10,031 nt of DNA, taken from Methanobacteriota archaeon (GTDB lineage Archaea > Thermoplasmatota > Poseidoniia > Poseidoniales > Poseidoniaceae). The notes below the pieces were generated by a model. The model was not told the DNA's origin. It saw only the letters and a program-made list of their open reading frames with translations, and made no database searches. Positions 6,090 to 10,031 of the stretch are shown one piece after another. The DNA lies in contig JAAZUV010000040.1 in the NCBI GenBank assembly GCA_018623995.1, forward strand, positions 1 through 10,031, read 5' to 3'. Within the stretch, counting starts at the first letter, position 1; every line of letters starts with the position of its first letter. The translations under genes and the position numbers were made by a program.

Positions 6090-9000
6090 CCGACGTCACC
6101 TCCATCGTGGAATTCTTCAACATCATCCCATGCGCCAAGATCGTCTTCACTCTCTTCACGTTCGATGCTCTCTCGAGTGATCTTGGAACCACCCTCGGTA
6201 CCAAGTGCACCATCGATGATAACATCGATGTTGAACGCAGCACCATGGACACCACGGCTTGGGTCGATACCATCTTCACCATAGGAGAACTGAATAATTC
6301 GGTTTGCCGTGTTGCGTACGGAGAGCATGTCATCGTTGAAGACCTTGAGATCGTCCATAGCGTTGATGAGTCGGCGTTGCATGTATCCGGACTTGGACGT
6401 ACGAACAGCAGTATCGACGAGGGACTCACGCCCAGAAACGGAGAGCATAAAGAACTCTGTTGGCTCAAGACCACGCTTGAATGAACCGGAAATGAATCCA
6501 CGATCTTGTGCCCCTCGACCACCTCGCTTGAAGTGAGGAAGAACACGTTCGTTGTACCCACGCTCGAGACGCTTACCACGAACCTTTGCTTGTCCAATGG
6601 AACCAGCCATCATGTTGAGGTTGTCCATGGAACCACGGGCACCGGAGATGGCCATGTTGACCGCAGCGTTTGTGGAACCGGATTGGTTCAGTTCGTTCTT
6701 TGCAACGTCACCGGCAGCTTGCTTTCCTTCATCGAGCATAACCATGATGTTCTCTTCGAGTGTCTCACGCATGGTTCGACCAGGTCGTGGCTCGTACTTT
6801 CGAGGGTCACCCTTGGCTGCTTCAAAGCGTGCAAGTTCTTCCTCGACAAGAGCACGAGCGGCTGCGTTTGCCTCATGAATGGCTTCAAGTGCTTCTGCGC
6901 TCAAATCCTCATCGTCGATACCTGTGGTAAATCCGAGGGATGTACAGGCAGCGATGGAGAGTCGTGTGAACTCGTTCAAGAATTGAGCACCCTTCTCCGA
7001 TCCATTGCTCTGTACAATGGCGTCGAGGAGACGACCGTCTTCAGCACCGATAGCACGCTTGTCGAGTGTTCCGACAACGTTTCCGTCCTTTACGTGGACT
7101 TCGTCACGACTTCGCGACATGAAGTGAAGGTTGATGTTGTCAGGAACGATCAATGAAATCAAATCTTGTCCACGGAAAGCGTCGTTACCGTTCTCGTCCT
7201 TGACAATCTCAGGAAGATCGCCAGTGTAAGCAATGCTACCGAGCATTTCCAGACCATGGGCCTTGGATACCAAGGTTCCTGGACGGGAGAGCAGGTACGC
7301 ACCGGAGATGTGGTCGTGAATACCGCCAATAACGGCACCACCATAACGAGGTGTCAGGATGTGTTCTTGCACTCGCATCAGAATCTTGGCTTCTGCACGT
7401 GCCTCTTCGGATTGAATGACGTGAAGGTTCATCTCGTCACCGTCGAAGTCAGCGTTGTACGGTGTACAAACAGCGAGGTTGAAACGGAAGGTGTGACCTT
7501 CCATAACTCGGACTTCGTGGACCATCATCGACATTCGGTGAAGCGATGGTTGTCGGTTGAAGATAGCAACATCACCATCGATGAGGTGACGCTCGACTTG
7601 CATACCTGGCTTCGGGTTTCCACGGATGTCAACGGTTGATAGTCGGTCTTCGACGGGCGTTGGCATTTCGTAGTCATCTTCTGGGCTTCCACAGTGTGGG
7701 CAGCGAATTTCGAGATGCTCTGGGAATGGCTCAGGGTCAGGGTTGTCCGCTTGCGCAAGTTCGTGCATCCATCGGTAGTGAAGGACAGCACGTGGGTCGT
7801 CTTCTGCGAGAGGATGACCATGCTCGTCTTCACCACGGAGGTTGCGAAGCGTTGCTTCATCGTCAACGATGTAACTTGACTCGGTCAGATCGCTTCCCTC
7901 AACACGGTTGATGAGTGGACGTACGACCATACCTGGCAAGAAGTTCGGTGCTGGAAGGACCGAATCAAGGTCAAATCGTAGTGTGTGTTCAGACTCACAT
8001 TCAGGGTTGTGACATCGGAAACCAGCGTTGATCAAACGACTTCGAGGGTTAATTCGAACACGTCGACCGTCACCACGCACGATGTAGTTCACACCAGGGT
8101 GGACATCAGGACCGCGGAGGATCATCTGACGCATCTGCTCACGGTTTCGGAGTGTAACACGAATTGGTACGGTCAATTCCTTTGCGACCTTAACAGGTAC
8201 ACCGACTTCGTTGACACCAAGGTATGGGTCAGGCGAAATGACGGAACGTGCACAAAAGTTGACACGCTTACCGGACAGGTTCGAACGGAATCGTCCTTCC
8301 TTACCCTTCAATCGCTGGGTCAAGGTCTTCAATGTACGACCAGATCGGTGACGCGCAGGAGGAACACCAGAGGTCTGGTTGTCGAAGTAAGTGGTTACGT
8401 GGTATTGCAACAATTCCCACAAGTCTTCAACGATCAGTTGAGGAGCACCAGAATCACGGTTCTCTTGCAGTCGCTGGTTGATTCGCAAGACGTCGACAAG
8501 CTTGTGCGTCAAGTCGTCTTCAGACCGGTCACCACTGTCGAGTGTGATCGATGGTCGAACGGTGATTGGAGGTACAGGTAGGACCTTGAGAACGGTCCAC
8601 TCTGGACGGTTTTGCTTGTCCATACCGATGAAGATCAAGTGCTCGTCAGGAATGCTTGCAAGCCACTCACGAACGTCACGTGGGTTCATCTTGCGCTCAG
8701 TTTCCTTTCCACCAGTTCCAACGTTCTCGGTCTTTTCCTTGAACGTGGTTGGTTTGTCGAGACGAATTTCACCTTGCATTGCACCGCAGTGCATGCAAGT
8801 ACGTCGGTTCTTGCTCGAAGCAACCTTCTCGACTTCCTTGATGATGCTTGAGAATTCTGTGGACCCTACACCGTGCTTGGTGATGATGTCCTTGATTCGC
8901 GAGCGGTAGTAGTCTTGCTCTGAGAGCTCGGGGTTGGAGGGGTGTGTCTCCTTCGCTGAGTGAAGCAGAACCTGGCTGCAAGACTTACAGGTGGACTTGA

Positions 9001-9298
9001 GAGCGGTCTTGATCAAGTTGACGAAACCGATGTGAATGACCGGAAGTTCAAGCTGAATGTGACCAAAGTGACCAGGCGATTCGTCGTACTTGCAGTTGTC
9101 CGTCGGACAAACGAGTCCTGGCTCGATGACACCCATGTGCGGGTCCATCAAACCTTGTCGGTAGGCGTGTCCGTCGTCCTTGTAGGTATCCGGAGTCTTG
9201 ACCTCGACAGAGGACATCTTACGGATTTCGACAGGGTCCATCAGGCTGAAACGAATTTGTGCAATTCGCTTTGGAATCAATGTGGTTTTTCGGCTCAT
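5714..9298 (-). CDS. rpoA1: DNA-directed RNA polymerase subunit A' (3' end uncertain)
   Basis: This is the N-terminal part of the split largest subunit, with the clamp, dock and catalytic double-psi barrel. Seen in order: the clamp-core zinc region (C64, C69, PGHFGH 75-80), a second zinc site (C104/C107 with C168/C171), GRFRSNLSGKRVNFCARSVI (335-354), an insertion with C429, C434, C533 and C536 (about 420-560), RHLIDGD and NRQPSLHRMSMM before the active site, the Mg2+-binding motif NADFDGD (615-621; D617, D619, D621), and the bridge-helix region ending GYMQRRLIN (about 945-979) with FSYGEDG (1004-1010). Many archaeal A' proteins are about 880-970 residues and end soon after YGEDG. Here the open frame gives 1194 residues. 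The last 126 codons, from about 6089 down, lie in another frame over rpoA2 and look non-coding (Ser/Arg/Gln/Thr-rich), so the native end is probably near 6080-6100. ATG 9298 overlaps the rpoB stop (ATGA) and has GGAGG 7 bases upstream. Confidence 0.95.
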   Translation of the reverse strand: MSRKTTLIPKRIAQIRFSLMDPVEIRKMSSVEVKTPDTYKDDGHAYRQGLMDPHMGVIEPGLVCPTDNCKYDESPGHFGHIQLELPVIHIGFVNLIKTALKSTCKSCSQVLLHSAKETHPSNPELSEQDYYRSRIKDIITKHGVGSTEFSSIIKEVEKVASSKNRRTCMHCGAMQGEIRLDKPTTFKEKTENVGTGGKETERKMNPRDVREWLASIPDEHLIFIGMDKQNRPEWTVLKVLPVPPITVRPSITLDSGDRSEDDLTHKLVDVLRINQRLQENRDSGAPQLIVEDLWELLQYHVTTYFDNQTSGVPPARHRSGRTLKTLTQRLKGKEGRFRSNLSGKRVNFCARSVISPDPYLGVNEVGVPVKVAKELTVPIRVTLRNREQMRQMILRGPDVHPGVNYIVRGDGRRVRINPRSRLINAGFRCHNPECESEHTLRFDLDSVLPAPNFLPGMVVRPLINRVEGSDLTESSYIVDDEATLRNLRGEDEHGHPLAEDDPRAVLHYRWMHELAQADNPDPEPFPEHLEIRCPHCGSPEDDYEMPTPVEDRLSTVDIRGNPKPGMQVERHLIDGDVAIFNRQPSLHRMSMMVHEVRVMEGHTFRFNLAVCTPYNADFDGDEMNLHVIQSEEARAEAKILMRVQEHILTPRYGGAVIGGIHDHISGAYLLSRPGTLVSKAHGLEMLGSIAYTGDLPEIVKDENGNDAFRGQDLISLIVPDNINLHFMSRSRDEVHVKDGNVVGTLDKRAIGAEDGRLLDAIVQSNGSEKGAQFLNEFTRLSIAACTSLGFTTGIDDEDLSAEALEAIHEANAAARALVEEELARFEAAKGDPRKYEPRPGRTMRETLEENIMVMLDEGKQAAGDVAKNELNQSGSTNAAVNMAISGARGSMDNLNMMAGSIGQAKVRGKRLERGYNERVLPHFKRGGRGAQDRGFISGSFKRGLEPTEFFMLSVSGRESLVDTAVRTSKSGYMQRRLINAMDDLKVFNDDMLSVRNTANRIIQFSYGEDGIDPSRGVHGAAFNIDVIIDGALGTEGGSKITRESIEREESEDDLGAWDDVEEFHDGGDVGWSLRVQPRRSSWIWVLQKTLLTPLPTTASGTMSKSSPHKILHKSVKRTRRQQARFETPSKVRSRRTERLALKQQVLQPTSVSSAVLVLEHVHVLRLQQISMRTTSTRKCVPSTMNLQTTQFTSR
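6096..6103 (-). promoter_or_regulatory. perfect Shine-Dalgarno sequence of rpoA2
   Basis: GGAGGTGA on the - strand, 6 bases before ATG 6089, a full match to the archaeal anti-SD. It supports ATG 6089 as the A'' start rather than the internal Met at 5765. It sits inside the A' reading frame, so translation of the two halves is probably coupled. Confidence 0.85.
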
Positions 9299-10031
9299 CT
9301 TCGGTCCTCCAGTTCAAGTCGCATGGCAACCCCAAGACTCTTCATTTCGTCGAGCAGGAGTTTGAACGCATACGATGTTTGTACCTTGTACACTTCAGCC
9401 CCATCACCGTGGACTGGGCTGACGTACGTTCTTCGCTTTGGATCATACCAAGCAATGTGGCCCGATTGGGCACATACGAACATGTCAATACCATCGGATT
9501 CATCGAGGAGACGGTCCTTGATGACCATCGAGGCACCGTGTGCAATCAAACAGTCGCGTTCCATCTCACCAAATCGCAGACCACCTTGTCGTGCACGACC
9601 TTCGGTCGGCTGACGGGTGAGGATCTGGACACGTCCACGAGAACGTGCGTGAATCTTCGAACTGACCAAGTGGTGGAGTCGTTGGTAGTAGATACAGCCG
9701 ACGAAGATATCGGCAGGGTATGCTTCACCTGTCTCACCGTTGATCATGGTTTCACGACCGGTGTGAGCCAGTCCGTTTCGGACCAGTCCGTCACGAAGGC
9801 TGCTCTCCTTTTCTCCACGGAAGGCAGTACCATCAATTCGACGTCCTTCCATGGCACCGACCTTACCACCGATCATCTCAAGAACGTGTGCAACGGTCAT
9901 TCTGGAAGGAATAGCGTGTGGGTTGATGATCAAATCAGGGACAACACCGTCTTGCGTGAACGGCATATCTTCTGGTTCAACAAGTCGACCGATGACACCC
10001 TTCTGTCCGTGACGAGAAGCAAACTTGTCAC
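9295..10031 (-). CDS. rpoB: DNA-directed RNA polymerase subunit B, C-terminal part (partial)
   Basis: The frame enters at the right edge and stops with TGA at 9295-9297, giving 244 residues of the second-largest subunit. The visible part begins at DKFASRHGQKG, the hybrid-binding motif of Rpb2/beta. It continues through the DLIINPHAIPSRMT segment, RGRVQILTRQPTEGRARQGG, GEMERDCLIAHGA and the C-terminal clamp with SYAFKLLLDEMKS, ending ELEDRR. These segments are close to invariant across archaeal RpoB, so identity is certain. Whether the gene is a full-length RpoB or the B' half of a split subunit cannot be told from this part. The clamp zinc ribbon is degenerate: the four ligand positions read Cys, Ser, Ser, His instead of four Cys. 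The stop overlaps the rpoA1 start as ATGA, indicating coupled translation. Confidence 0.97.
   Translation of the reverse strand, partial: DKFASRHGQKGVIGRLVEPEDMPFTQDGVVPDLIINPHAIPSRMTVAHVLEMIGGKVGAMEGRRIDGTAFRGEKESSLRDGLVRNGLAHTGRETMINGETGEAYPADIFVGCIYYQRLHHLVSSKIHARSRGRVQILTRQPTEGRARQGGLRFGEMERDCLIAHGASMVIKDRLLDESDGIDMFVCAQSGHIAWYDPKRRTYVSPVHGDGAEVYKVQTSYAFKLLLDEMKSLGVAMRLELEDRR
9306..9310 (-). promoter_or_regulatory. Shine-Dalgarno sequence of rpoA1
   Basis: GGAGG on the - strand, 7 bases before ATG 9298 and inside the last codons of rpoB. Together with the ATGA overlap it fixes the A' start. Confidence 0.8.

Noticed and set aside
7619..8041. The A' insertion as an intein
   Set aside because: Too short for an endonuclease-bearing intein, with no Cys/Ser start block, no terminal His-Asn and no Cys/Ser/Thr splice junction seen at its edges.

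Overview
The window looks like a chromosomal piece of an archaeon. The largest RNA polymerase subunit is split into A' and A'', and it is encoded together with RpoB and ribosomal protein L30e, an arrangement typical of Archaea. The next gene encodes a very acidic, secreted, thrombospondin-type-3-like protein with a C-terminal membrane anchor and a Gln-rich tail. Together with the moderate base composition, this suggests a marine planktonic euryarchaeon of the Thermoplasmata side (Marine Group II / Poseidoniales-like). That lineage assignment is inference; no rRNA marker is present.

Layout. Two genes lie on the + strand at the left: the 3' end of an unidentified gene ending in a Cys-x2-Cys motif (3-188), and a small four-helix membrane protein of unknown function (298-762). 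Everything from 765 to the right edge is on the - strand. In transcription order this is the C-terminal third or less of rpoB (runs off the right edge), rpoA1 (A'), rpoA2 (A''), rpl30e, and a 1119-residue exported protein with a seven-blade propeller-like domain, acidic Ca2+-binding repeats, one membrane helix and a cytoplasmic tail. The membrane protein and the exported protein converge with only 2 bases between their stop codons. No gap without a gene exceeds about 110 bases.

How the genes work together. rpoB, rpoA1, rpoA2 and rpl30e form a tight operon. rpoB and rpoA1 overlap by ATGA, the Shine-Dalgarno (SD) sequence of rpoA2 lies inside the rpoA1 frame, and rpl30e follows after 42 bases. 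Strong SD sequences (GGAGG or GGAGGTGA) sit 6-7 bases before the three internal starts. In many archaea this cluster continues with nusA, rps12 and rps7; here it continues instead with the large surface protein.

Unusual points. No new multi-gene system is evident. The polymerase itself has several departures from the archaeal norm: an about 130-residue four-cysteine insertion in A' before the catalytic site; loss of three of four zinc ligands in the RpoB C-terminal clamp and of one ligand in the A' N-terminal clamp site; an about 115-residue N-terminal extension on A'' that resembles a helix-hairpin-helix domain; and an A' frame that fails to stop at the usual place and runs 376 bases into rpoA2. 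The exported protein has a regular 65-residue repeat and a distinctive C-terminal module.
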